The notes under the pieces are model-generated. The model saw nothing but the letters and a program-made list of their open reading frames with translations. It did not search any database and was not told the origin of the DNA. From positions 1 to 64,000 of the forward strand of contig NZ_JAIMIB010000006.1 in NCBI RefSeq assembly GCF_019966515.1: a stretch of DNA of 64,000 nt. Direction: 5' to 3'. The position numbers and the translations under genes were made by a program. The stretch's first letter is position 1. Each line of letters opens with the position of its first letter. Origin of the DNA: Roseovarius aestuarii (lineage in GTDB: Bacteria > Pseudomonadota > Alphaproteobacteria > Rhodobacterales > Rhodobacteraceae). Shown piece after piece: positions 38,866-47,546 of the stretch.

Positions 38866-40424
38866 TTAAGTTCTTCTCCAACGGCAAAGGTGCGGGTGCC
38901 GGGCCGGTTGATTACCTGGTCGCGCGTGAAGTGCTGGCCTATGACAGCAACCGCGATTTGATCCGCGATGCCGATGGTCAGCCTTTGACGGTGACGCGCG
39001 AACCATTGCCCGAGGTGCTGCGTGGCAACCCGGAGCGCACCAAGGCCCTGATCGACGCCAGCCGACACAAATGGACCTACCGCGCGGGCGTGATCAGCTT
39101 TGCCCGTGAGGACGCGCCGAGCGAGGCACAGCGGGTCGAGATCATGGACGCTTTCGAGCGTCTGGCCTTCGCGGGTTTGGACCCTGAGCAATATGACATG
39201 CTCTGGGTCCGGCACAGTCACGAAGACCGCGTCGAGCTGCATTTCTGCACCCCACGCCTGGAACTGACGACGGGCAATAGCCTCAACATTGCGCCGCCAG
39301 GTTATCAGAGGGTCTACGATTCATTGCGTGACCTGATGAACCAGCGCCATGGCTGGGCCGATCCGATGGAATTGCAACGTGCTCAAGAAGTCCGCAACAC
39401 CATCGAGACCCCAACCCGCGCGCAGGGCCGCGAGGAGCTGCATGCGTGGATCCTCGACCAGGTCAGCATCGGCCTGATTACCGATCGTTCCAGCATGGTT
39501 GAAGCCCTGTCTGAAGCAGGCTTCGATCTGCCCCGCGCGGGCAAGGCCTACCTGACTGCCAAAGACCCCGAAACCGGAGAGCGCTGGCGCCTGAAAGGAG
39601 AGATTTTCCATGAAGACTGGCAAGCCGAACACACGGCTCAGCGAGAAGCTGAACGCGGAGCTGGATACGATCCGACAGGAACACGCCGCCTTGATGGCAT
39701 CCCAACTGAAGAGCTTCAGGAACGATTTGACCAGCATTGCGCAGCACGCGCGGAATACAATCGAAACCGATACCCGTCACTTTCTGAAGACGAACAAGAG
39801 CTACTTCGAGACGAGAACGCAACAGATCAAGCGCTGGACGTCGATCTCACCCTGGCTGACGACGGGGCTGGCACTGATGGTGATCGCCTTGATGATGGGT
39901 CTGAGCTGGTTTTGGACCTCGATGCTGACGAATTCCGAGCTGACGCAGATGGGGCTGACGCGGATCGATCAGAACGATCAGACCTGGCTGGTGATGAATC
40001 CCGACAAGACAGCGTTGAAGAACTGCACGCTGGCGAGCGCGCCGATGCTGTGCATCGAGATCAAGGAGAGATAGATGACAACGCCCCTGACAGCCTTGGA
40101 GCGCGACTTGCTCGCCTGCGTCGAGCGGTTGGTGACGGCTTGCGAAACCTCAGCCGCGGAATTGAGCGGGTTAGAGGCACGCTCGACCGGCAAGATCGAG
40201 ACACAACTGGCTGGCTTGGCCGACTGCGTGACCTTGCTCATTCGTTCGCAGGCCGCATCAATGACGGCCTTAAAGGGCTTGTTGAACGAAGAGGCGAGTT
40301 ACAACGCGCTGGACGATCAACTGCAGAAGAGCTTGACGCTAGCGAAGGCCGCCGAAGAGAGGCTGAGACAGAGCTGAACGAATTGCAGCTCGAACGGGAC
40401 CACAGACATGACTTGGGACTATGA
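38859..40424 (+). CDS. mobA: MobA relaxase, HEN-like (MOBP) family
   Basis: Nicks oriT and pilots the strand in conjugative mobilization. The N-terminal KGAGAGPVDYL offers Y19 as the nucleophile, and PLPEVLRGNPE is a family motif. H119-x6-E126-x-H128 matches the spacing of the ColE1 MbeA HEN triad, but with His in place of Asn. The catalytic part ends near residue 250; the remaining ~270 residues are acidic and then coiled. That low-complexity part overlaps mobB and mobD, which are read in the +1 frame, so it may be shaped partly by them. 521 residues. Confidence 0.88.
   Translation: MLIKFFSNGKGAGAGPVDYLVAREVLAYDSNRDLIRDADGQPLTVTREPLPEVLRGNPERTKALIDASRHKWTYRAGVISFAREDAPSEAQRVEIMDAFERLAFAGLDPEQYDMLWVRHSHEDRVELHFCTPRLELTTGNSLNIAPPGYQRVYDSLRDLMNQRHGWADPMELQRAQEVRNTIETPTRAQGREELHAWILDQVSIGLITDRSSMVEALSEAGFDLPRAGKAYLTAKDPETGERWRLKGEIFHEDWQAEHTAQREAERGAGYDPTGTRRLDGIPTEELQERFDQHCAARAEYNRNRYPSLSEDEQELLRDENATDQALDVDLTLADDGAGTDGDRLDDGSELVLDLDADEFRADADGADADRSERSDLAGDESRQDSVEELHAGERADAVHRDQGEIDDNAPDSLGARLARLRRAVGDGLRNLSRGIERVRGTLDRQDRDTTGWLGRLRDLAHSFAGRINDGLKGLVERRGELQRAGRSTAEELDASEGRRREAETELNELQLERDHRHDLGL
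39610..40074 (+). CDS. mobB: MobB-like protein nested inside mobA
   Basis: 154 residues read in the +1 frame of mobA. ATG 39610 has AAGGAGA at a proper distance. The N-terminal ~75 residues are a charged helical region (like MbeB N-termini), followed by one transmembrane helix (about 82-106) and a periplasmic or cytoplasmic tail. In ColE1 plasmids MbeB helps relaxase action at the membrane. Nesting inside the relaxase gene is the same as ColE1 mbeA/mbeB. The stop touches the next ATG. Confidence 0.8.
   Translation: MKTGKPNTRLSEKLNAELDTIRQEHAALMASQLKSFRNDLTSIAQHARNTIETDTRHFLKTNKSYFETRTQQIKRWTSISPWLTTGLALMVIALMMGLSWFWTSMLTNSELTQMGLTRIDQNDQTWLVMNPDKTALKNCTLASAPMLCIEIKER
40075..40377 (+). CDS. 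mobD: MobD-like small protein nested inside mobA
   Basis: 100 residues, helical (coiled-coil-like), with start LTALERDLLACVERL resembling MbeD/MobD proteins. AAGGAGAG (40062-40069) precedes ATG 40075, which follows directly after the mobB stop. It lies in the +1 frame of mobA and ends 47 bases before mobA does. MbeD of ColE1 is linked to mating-pair or entry exclusion functions; the role here is inferred. Confidence 0.72.
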   Translation: MTTPLTALERDLLACVERLVTACETSAAELSGLEARSTGKIETQLAGLADCVTLLIRSQAASMTALKGLLNEEASYNALDDQLQKSLTLAKAAEERLRQS

Positions 40425-40758
40425 CGAGAAAGGGAAACCGATGAGTTTTGCACATGACCACTTCACTATGAGTTATCATCAGTCTCGCGACTACGGCATC
40501 GACTATCGCGACTTCGAAAAGGTGGACTGCCTGCCCAAAGGCGTTTCGCTCGTTGCCATCGCGGGCGTCTGGGGCGATTACCAGAACATCCGCTGCTTGT
40601 TTATGGACGCCGCAGGGAACGGCTACATGCGAAATATCGGCAAGCGAAACAATGGATATGTGATCCGGGAACTGGGCGTGGATGCGAAGGAACTGTGGGT
40701 TGGGGAGAAAGTGCTAGTACCCGCTGGCACGGCTGAGAAAGTGATCGGCAAAGCTTGA
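40408..40758 (+). CDS. hypothetical protein at end of mob operon
   Basis: 116 residues, overlapping the mobA end by 17 bases. The N-terminus is His/Asp/Tyr-rich, and the central KGVSLVAIAGVWGDYQNIRCLFMD looks like a beta-strand core. I do not recognise the family. Start could be 40408 or the internal ATG 40441, which follows AAAGGGAAA more suitably. Its position suggests a mobilization accessory or fertility role. Confidence 0.55.
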   Translation: MTWDYDEKGKPMSFAHDHFTMSYHQSRDYGIDYRDFEKVDCLPKGVSLVAIAGVWGDYQNIRCLFMDAAGNGYMRNIGKRNNGYVIRELGVDAKELWVGEKVLVPAGTAEKVIGKA

Positions 40759-40780
40759 TGGCTCATATAGCCAAGCTATG

Positions 40781-40841
40781 ATATGGCAATACATTCGAGC
40801 AGCCATACTGTGATATTGCATAAATCATGCTTTTGCCATAT
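40781..40841. promoter_or_regulatory. inverted repeat upstream of mobile mystery protein A
   Basis: ATATGGCAA (40781-40789) and TTGCCATAT (40833-40841) are perfect inverted copies in an AT-rich stretch, ending 45 bp before the mmpA start. A likely operator for autoregulation by the HTH protein, by analogy with toxin-antitoxin modules. Confidence 0.5.
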
Positions 40842-40886
40842 TGTAACATTACAAAAAGAAATGAATGCAAAGCTACAGGTTGGCAA

Positions 40887-41348
40887 ATGACCGTCTCGCG
40901 CGCAAAACAAAGACAAGCCGAAAGCAAGATCAATCAGGTTACCCAAATGGCTCAGACCTTCACCAAGCCATTGGGCGGCTGGATTGCGACTTTCCAGGAG
41001 GCAATCGGCATGAGCGTCCCCGCCCTTGCCGAGCGGCTGGGCGTGTCTCGCAACAGTGTCTACAGCTCGATTCAGAACGAGCAAGCCGGAACCATATCGC
41101 TGAACCAGCTCGACAAGATGGCCGAAGCCATGGGCGGCAAGCTTGTCTATGCGATCATCCCACGCGAAGGGCAGGTCGAAGAGATCGTTATGGCCCAGGC
41201 CCGCAAGAAAGCCAGGCGCATCATTCAGCGCACGCGCGCGCATATGGCCCTGGAAGAACAAACTGAAGGCCTGCGCAGCCAGGAAGAGATGGTCGAGGAA
41301 CTAGCCGGCGAAATCGCCCGCGAGATGCCGAGGGACTTCTGGAAGTGA
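40887..41348 (+). CDS. mobile mystery protein A (HTH)
   Basis: 153 residues. The helix-turn-helix is MSVPALAERLGVSRNSVYSSIQNEQAGTISLNQLDKMAEAMG in outline, and GGKLVYAIIP follows as in the mobile mystery protein A family (TIGR02612), always paired with a Fic-type protein B and often on mobile DNA. ATG 40887 has AGG about seven bases upstream. It overlaps the B gene by four bases. It probably represses its own operon and may neutralise protein B. Confidence 0.85.
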   Translation: MTVSRAKQRQAESKINQVTQMAQTFTKPLGGWIATFQEAIGMSVPALAERLGVSRNSVYSSIQNEQAGTISLNQLDKMAEAMGGKLVYAIIPREGQVEEIVMAQARKKARRIIQRTRAHMALEEQTEGLRSQEEMVEELAGEIAREMPRDFWK

Positions 41349-41950
41349 CCCTGGAACTGCACGAACCCACCGGCGCGACACCTCTCACGCCCGACGAGTT
41401 GCGTGGCCTCAAGGCCAAGCACATCACCACGCGCGGCGAACTGAACGAGCTCGAAGGGGAGAACATCATCGAGGGGCTGACCTGGCTGGATCGGCGACCC
41501 AAGTCCTTCGATGTTCTGACCGACGATACAGCACGCGAAGTCCATAAGCGCCTGTTCGGTCAAGTCTGGGATTGGGCGGGCGTCTACCGCCAGACCGAGA
41601 AGAACATCGGCGTGTTTGTCTGGCAAATTTCGACCGAGATGCGCACCTGCCTCGACGATGCCCGGTACTGGCGCGAGAACGATACCTACGAGCCGCTGGA
41701 AGCCACCGCACGTTTCCATCACAAGCTAGTCTGGGTACACCCCTTCGCAAACGGCAATGGTCGCTGGGCACGGATCATGGCGGACGCCTACCTGGCCACG
41801 ATCGGTTCTGACGTATTCCTTGATTGGTCTGGGCGCGGGACACTAACCGCTGATGGCGACCATCGTGCACGATACATCGAGGCATTGCGGGCGGCTGATG
41901 GTTTTGAACTCGGGCCGTTGATTGCGTTTGTGAATGACATTGCTGAATAG
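41345..41950 (+). CDS. mobile mystery protein B (Fic-domain protein)
   Basis: 201 residues with the Fic core HPFANGNGRWAR (132-143); the catalytic His is 132. Fic proteins transfer AMP or other nucleotide groups to target proteins. In the canonical motif HPFx(D/E)GNGR the residue after Ala is acidic; here it is Asn, so catalysis may be altered. ELNELEGENI (about 32-41) is typical of this TIGR02613 family. Translation starts at GTG 41345, coupled to protein A. Toxin-antitoxin-like function is inferred. Confidence 0.87.
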   Translation: MTLELHEPTGATPLTPDELRGLKAKHITTRGELNELEGENIIEGLTWLDRRPKSFDVLTDDTAREVHKRLFGQVWDWAGVYRQTEKNIGVFVWQISTEMRTCLDDARYWRENDTYEPLEATARFHHKLVWVHPFANGNGRWARIMADAYLATIGSDVFLDWSGRGTLTADGDHRARYIEALRAADGFELGPLIAFVNDIAE

Positions 41951-42153
41951 TGCCGGAAACCGGAAGTTCGCTGCAGGTGCGAGAGGCGCCTGTCAAATAA
42001 GAACAAGCGGCCATTCTTCGTCCATTTGATTATTGTGTGGATGCTGCACTGAGCATAAACGTCGCCCGATGAGCTACGGAAACATCTGGCCGAATTCTCT
42101 TTGAATTCATACGTGCTGGGCGGCGAATGTGTGGCTAACTGGGAGCCTACGGC

Positions 42154-43596
42154 ATGATAATTACGATTGCTTTTGACGTGAACAACTATGTTGAGGTTAT
42201 GGAAGGCTGGCCGCTCAAGCATGGTAATATGACCTTCTTTTTGGAGAGGGAAGGCAATGTTTTGAAGAAAGTGTGCCTATCTTTCTCCGGTGTTGGTATT
42301 GAGCATGCACCAAACTTCATTCAGGCGACCGAACAAGGCAAAAGTGCGGACCTCAAAATTAGCAGCGGCGGCTACGCCGCTTTAGCCAGGAAGAGGATCA
42401 TGAACTGGCAAACCGTTGTCAGTGGAATACAGATCATTGACTTGGACTACGATAGTTTTGATATGCGGTTTCATGCCGAGAATATCGAGGAAGAGTCCCG
42501 CATTCACTTTAAATCCTTCAAGTCCAGCTATGATAAAGCTCTCAATTCTGCCTGCGACTTTGAGCAGATTGGAAGGGCGTTTTGCGTTAGCTCGATCCCA
42601 GATGATCGAATAGAATCGACGTCTCACTACCGTGAAGGTCGACTGGCATTTGAAGCTGGACGGTATGTAGATGCATATAACAACATGTTCCTATTTTTGG
42701 AAACGCGATACTGCGATGGGAAGACTAAGACTGCGCAGCAGGTTGAGCTGCTATCAAAAGACCAAGCCGTGTGTTTAAGTATTGAAGAAGCTGCTGCCGA
42801 CCTAACAACATCGAACCAAACAGACGCCAGCGAAAGGTTTAATTTGTTCGACCCGTCGGCCAGTATAGAGGACAAAGTCAAGGCCCTCGTCCTTCTTCGA
42901 GGAAAGCTCCGGCATCACTCTCTTAAGAGTCCTCACCGATGGGACCCTAATCAGCAAGATGAACACAAGGCCGAGGCACGGTTTTTGATCGCTGTTGTGC
43001 ATGACATCGTCATTAAGGAATCTCTGGAAGATATCTATGCTCCTGCGACCCTAGACAATTTCCGGGAACAGTCAGTTCGGAGCGGAAATGAAATCAAAAT
43101 TCGGCTCACAACCCATCGTGCGAAAAACGAACGTGCGCTGGAACTGAACATGAGCTACCCGACAACCGTTGTCTCCAGTTTGCTATGTGTAAACACAGTT
43201 CGGCATGCAATTCGGGCATGTGAAGAGGGTGGACAGCTCGCTGATACGGTTAAGTTTGAGGCTGTCCATAGTGAGCGAGACCTAGAACTGTTTTCAATCG
43301 ATTTTGATGTTTGGGCATATACAACAACACGGGAAATTGAGATGAAGAAACCAATTAAATTCATCCGATGCAGTTTTGAACGCCTTCGCGCTGATTTGAT
43401 AGCTAGGCATGAATTCTCGATCCCTAGTCAGGGGCATAAGCTTTCTATTTTGGACGTTTGGAAATTGTTGCTACATAGTTATGATCATATTGAGCTCCGA
43501 GACCCAACAACACGAATTATGAGTTTAAGACTCTTCATTAACGATGGCACAAAAGCGATTGTGTCGTATCGGCTGGGGGCACTAGCGAGGTCTTGA
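42154..43596 (+). CDS. unrecognised 480-residue protein with HEPN-like RGKLRH motif
   Basis: No family recognised with confidence. The N-terminal ~150 residues look beta-rich, and the middle is helical. R249-GKLR-H254, in LLRGKLRHHS, is an R-x4-H motif of the kind that forms HEPN RNase active sites, and PHRWDPNQ follows. The C-terminal ~170 residues return to mixed strands. GGGAG lies eight bases before ATG 42154. It starts the AT-richer cargo block, 203 bp after the Fic gene. RNase activity is a hypothesis from one motif. Confidence 0.6.
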   Translation: MIITIAFDVNNYVEVMEGWPLKHGNMTFFLEREGNVLKKVCLSFSGVGIEHAPNFIQATEQGKSADLKISSGGYAALARKRIMNWQTVVSGIQIIDLDYDSFDMRFHAENIEEESRIHFKSFKSSYDKALNSACDFEQIGRAFCVSSIPDDRIESTSHYREGRLAFEAGRYVDAYNNMFLFLETRYCDGKTKTAQQVELLSKDQAVCLSIEEAAADLTTSNQTDASERFNLFDPSASIEDKVKALVLLRGKLRHHSLKSPHRWDPNQQDEHKAEARFLIAVVHDIVIKESLEDIYAPATLDNFREQSVRSGNEIKIRLTTHRAKNERALELNMSYPTTVVSSLLCVNTVRHAIRACEEGGQLADTVKFEAVHSERDLELFSIDFDVWAYTTTREIEMKKPIKFIRCSFERLRADLIARHEFSIPSQGHKLSILDVWKLLLHSYDHIELRDPTTRIMSLRLFINDGTKAIVSYRLGALARS

Positions 43597-43804
43597 CCGT
43601 TTCCGAATATGGGTCGGAGGCGGCACTCGCCACGATGGGGAACGGGATGCCGACTTTGGCTGCAACAGCTCACAAGCTTCGGCATCAAATAAGAGGCTGA
43701 CATTGAACTTTATACATAGCGAAGAAAAATCTGAGACGCTTTGATGCTACTGCAGGCCATACACTGGCCGCAAAGCTGCGATTCACCCTACAGTGAGGAT
43801 CCGG

Positions 43805-45508
43805 ATGCCCAAAAGTACGTTGGACAGGCTTTTACCAATTGCAAGAATTCCAGACGAAAATCGCGGCGAATGGCTAGAAAACGCTGGCCAGAGCGTTGAA
43901 ATTCTCAAGGATAATCTAAAGGCCGACGAGATTGTGATCTACGCATCCGGTCCGCATATGCTGATTCACTCGGTGTTGACCCCCGATGAGCTGCTAGATC
44001 CACCCGACCATGCTGATCTCGATCGGGCTTACATCATGCCAGATGACTCTTGGGTCATTCAGCGAGCTTATGGTGGCGGTGAGGGGCATCGCGTCTATCT
44101 GCAACCACCATTGGACCACCCGGGCTGCCAGTCGCTTGTTGGCAGCGAAAAGCTGGTGTTTGTACGCTCGTTTGAAGGCGTCAAGGAATACGAGCCTACG
44201 ATAGAAATCAGCCAGAAGCTTGTGCATGCGCTCGGACTGTACTTCCTGGATGAGCGGAATGCCTATTGTAGGCTAAATGATCGAGGAGACATCGAACCGA
44301 TCATTTCTGTTTATCGGGATGTTACTCATGATCCCTGGCAACAAGTGCGCGCAGTCACGATACGCTCGCATGATCTGGAAAGCTACATGGCTCTTACTAG
44401 TACCAGTTTGGTCAGCCTGTTTGATTTCACACGGTTCGCTATGGGTGGGTTCAACGGCTGGCCCGAAGGCGCTGAGGATGTTTTCGAGACCAGGGATCTG
44501 TTTTACAGGCAACGAAAAGTTCCTCAGCATGCCAGCTATGTTAACGGACAGATAATCGTTCGTACCAGTCTTACCCCGGAAGCTCTGGCGGAAGAATGGA
44601 AGGCAGAAGAGGAAAAAAGCAACCGACAGTATGCGTCGTTTCTGATCATTGACCGCAAGAATGGGCATGAGCTGGTCGAAACCTCGTGCTCGCCGGACCA
44701 CATCGTCAACTACTTTACAGATTCGAGCTTACCATGGGAGATTTCGCCCGCCTTTTTTAGACCCGAGGTGCTTCAAAAGTACAAATCCGATCCAGAGAAA
44801 TACACCTTTGGTGACCGAAGCATTAGCTGTCGAGGTGCATGGTACCTCAAGACCTACGATATCAATGAAGCAGGGCAAGTGCATACCTATATCGGCTACT
44901 TGGCAAACCTGCCCTATGATGAGCAGTTATATTGGCGGTCATTCAACGAAGCTCCAAAGGCTGGAATTTCTGAACGGGCCTATCAAACTGACATTCTTGG
45001 CGAATTCACGACAACAGATGATTTCTTGGAGGATGCAAAGCGTATCATCGCCGAGCTTGATCAAGACCCGCCGTCTTGGTGGAAGCCGCGCGGTTCGGAA
45101 ATGCGCGATGCCGTCCACTATCCGGTGACGGATTCGTCGTCGGAGTGGGGCGACGAAATTCTGGCATTAGATCACCTCGCCGTAGAAGGCTTTCTCGTCA
45201 AAGGCTTGAGGGCGATCATCGACGCTAACACGGGCGTCTACGAAAAGGATTGGGGCTCACTTAAGTTGCTTGAGGTCGCCCTTGTGTCAACGGGTAGAAC
45301 CGAAGATCAGGCCAAAGATGCAGTTACTCCGCTTCGCGAGCTACATGCCTTACGCAACCCTGCAAAGGCACACGGTGATCCAAAGGGTCGACGCCTTGCA
45401 ATAGCGGCCGCTCGCAAACGTCATGGAACTTTGAGGAACCAATTTAGCGATCTGTCACAAAGGCTGGCTGCAGCACTAAACGTGATCAAGGCGACGCTGC
45501 CAAAATAG
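43805..45508 (+). CDS. unrecognised 567-residue protein with C-terminal HEPN-like motif
   Basis: Not recognised. About 400 residues of mixed alpha/beta sequence precede a helical C-terminus, with DWGSLKLLEVAL, then LRNPAKAHG; R517-x5-H523 fits the HEPN R-x4-6-H rule. The same order, GSLKLL then LRNxAxAH, occurs in the next gene, so they are distant paralogs. ATG 43805 follows GAGG by six bases and is preferred to GTG 43793. The gap to the next gene is 22 bp, so they are likely one transcript. Confidence 0.6.
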   Translation: MPKSTLDRLLPIARIPDENRGEWLENAGQSVEILKDNLKADEIVIYASGPHMLIHSVLTPDELLDPPDHADLDRAYIMPDDSWVIQRAYGGGEGHRVYLQPPLDHPGCQSLVGSEKLVFVRSFEGVKEYEPTIEISQKLVHALGLYFLDERNAYCRLNDRGDIEPIISVYRDVTHDPWQQVRAVTIRSHDLESYMALTSTSLVSLFDFTRFAMGGFNGWPEGAEDVFETRDLFYRQRKVPQHASYVNGQIIVRTSLTPEALAEEWKAEEEKSNRQYASFLIIDRKNGHELVETSCSPDHIVNYFTDSSLPWEISPAFFRPEVLQKYKSDPEKYTFGDRSISCRGAWYLKTYDINEAGQVHTYIGYLANLPYDEQLYWRSFNEAPKAGISERAYQTDILGEFTTTDDFLEDAKRIIAELDQDPPSWWKPRGSEMRDAVHYPVTDSSSEWGDEILALDHLAVEGFLVKGLRAIIDANTGVYEKDWGSLKLLEVALVSTGRTEDQAKDAVTPLRELHALRNPAKAHGDPKGRRLAIAAARKRHGTLRNQFSDLSQRLAAALNVIKATLPK

Positions 45509-45530
45509 TAACACGAAGATATTTGGGAAA

Positions 45531-47300
45531 ATGAGCGCGATTAACTACTTTCATGAACTGAATCTGCCTGACAGCTGCATTTCGCCGAAGCTACGGGCAC
45601 TACTCACCCCAGTCGGGTTGGACCCATTTGAGCGCCCCGAAGTTACGGCCCGCTATGAACACGACCAATACGGACCTGATTACGAGTACGTTCATCTGGT
45701 CATGGCCTTGACCGATGAAGCGGACACGCTCTCAGTTGCCAATTTTGGTGAGGTTTCAGATGGCGTTGTCAGCTTTTCCACTCCCACAGTTGATGATTGC
45801 GGCGGATTGGCTGGCTATTCGCCTAGCGTATCGGGTCACGAATACGTTGTAGCGTCTCATGGCAATGGATCATTTTACAGTTATCACCTGGCAGAGAAAC
45901 TATGGATGGTGCTTGGTTTGTCGCCCCGTTGTGTCGGAGGTGACGACCAGAGACTGATTTACGATGACTTATCGCTGCCCGAGTTTGGTGTTGCTGAAGG
46001 CGAAATTTCGAGTTCGTACTACTACCAAGCTAGTCGAAACGTTAGTTGGCGAATGTCGAACGAGTACCTGCGAAAATACCTGTGGATGCAGGGGAAGTAC
46101 GGTACGAGAGTATTTTTCTACGAGGCAAATATTCAAGAAACACAAGAGATATCAGAGCTTTTGGGAGATGACGGTCACTATTTAGCGAAGCCGGAAGACG
46201 GTTGGTACGAACTAGACATCCGACGTATCAATGGAAAGACTTTGCTGCAACTTTGGGCCGTAGTATGCGCGGTTACTCCGGAGCTGTGCGCGATACAATC
46301 CGCCGCAGGGTTGAGTTGGCCTGGCATTGCGGGGGCGGTGGATCATCAGCGTGCAAACGCTCTGGTAGAACCCACACCAATTTTTCTCGATGACCGATTC
46401 CTTGAGAGGTACGAACAAAACAGCTTCTACCAAACCACCCCTTTCCAGACTCATGGTAACTGGACGTGTAATCCTTCTTACTCAGGGCAATGGTCATTCA
46501 CCGATTGTAGACGCGTCGGGCGAAACCTCATTCAAGTTAGGCTGAGAGAACTGTACAAACCGAAGCCCGACAGGGAAATTGTTTGGGCACATACACACGT
46601 TGTTCCACAAAAAATAGTAGACCAAACCGACCTACACGAAGAGCACATCGTTGCCAAAGTTCAAAGACTTCTGGAGGCACTTCTGGACTTGGCGGATGGC
46701 CTCGCTTGGCTGACAACTGACCTCGGTCTTGGAGCCCCGACATCCGAAGACTTGATCGGTGTTTCTAGGGAACAACTGCAAGCCGAGCATTGGCTGCCTT
46801 ACCCAAAGTTAAGTCGCTTGGCCCAAGTCGCCCCTTTAAGCATGTCGGAACAGCAATTTCTTTCGCGATGCAAAGAGATCCACGAGCTATGGCAGAAAAT
46901 ACCAAACGGGATTTTGAGGCGGATTGTTGATGAGGGGGGGCACGATCCTAGGAGCTACAAGACCTTTGGCAGTCTCAAACTCTTGCAGATTCTGGCCAAT
47001 ATCCTCGAGCGTCTAAACAGTAATCAAGAAACGACCGCAAATTTGAGCGGTGGCCACCAAGACTCAGAGATCACCGATCGCAATGCAAATCTAGCACCTC
47101 TTTTTCTCACGGCTGACTTACGGAATGCAGATGCCCACACGGGCGGATCAGTTTCGGAAACATTGACCCGGCTGGGATTCGATATGTCGCAAACCAATTC
47201 AGGCTACGGCACCGCATTGGACTTCGTTTTTGATCAAAACATCACTGCGTTCATTTACATAGCCGATGAGATAAAGGCGCTTCAAGCTCGAAGTCTTTAG
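45531..47300 (+). CDS. unrecognised 589-residue paralog with C-terminal HEPN-like motif
   Basis: Distant paralog of the preceding gene. Shared points are FGSLKLLQIL and LRNADAHTG; R531-x4-H536 is an R-x4-H motif. An internal stretch (NEYLRKYLWMQGKYGTRVFFYE) aligns loosely with HDLESYMALTSTSLVSLFDF of the neighbour. No catalytic motif of another kind is evident. Ribosome binding is weak (GGGAAA), as expected for a coupled second gene. The two could form a heterodimer. Confidence 0.6.
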   Translation: MSAINYFHELNLPDSCISPKLRALLTPVGLDPFERPEVTARYEHDQYGPDYEYVHLVMALTDEADTLSVANFGEVSDGVVSFSTPTVDDCGGLAGYSPSVSGHEYVVASHGNGSFYSYHLAEKLWMVLGLSPRCVGGDDQRLIYDDLSLPEFGVAEGEISSSYYYQASRNVSWRMSNEYLRKYLWMQGKYGTRVFFYEANIQETQEISELLGDDGHYLAKPEDGWYELDIRRINGKTLLQLWAVVCAVTPELCAIQSAAGLSWPGIAGAVDHQRANALVEPTPIFLDDRFLERYEQNSFYQTTPFQTHGNWTCNPSYSGQWSFTDCRRVGRNLIQVRLRELYKPKPDREIVWAHTHVVPQKIVDQTDLHEEHIVAKVQRLLEALLDLADGLAWLTTDLGLGAPTSEDLIGVSREQLQAEHWLPYPKLSRLAQVAPLSMSEQQFLSRCKEIHELWQKIPNGILRRIVDEGGHDPRSYKTFGSLKLLQILANILERLNSNQETTANLSGGHQDSEITDRNANLAPLFLTADLRNADAHTGGSVSETLTRLGFDMSQTNSGYGTALDFVFDQNITAFIYIADEIKALQARSL

Positions 47301-47546
47301 GTCAGGCGCCGGAGCCATACCTTAGCAGAAGTTGGAAACAGGTCGAACGCTCGCGAATGGCAGCTTTGCTTGGCCGCGACGCAGCATGTTGTCGTCGGAA
47401 CGAGCGGCAACTATGGGCCGTTGTAAGACTAAGGCGTTCTAGGGATTGTGGCTCCACATCCAAGGCGCATTCTCGAATACTATCAGTTGTTTCGCGTCCA
47501 TTTCTACTACAAGCTATATGCCATGGGATTACTTGGGTGACGGTCG

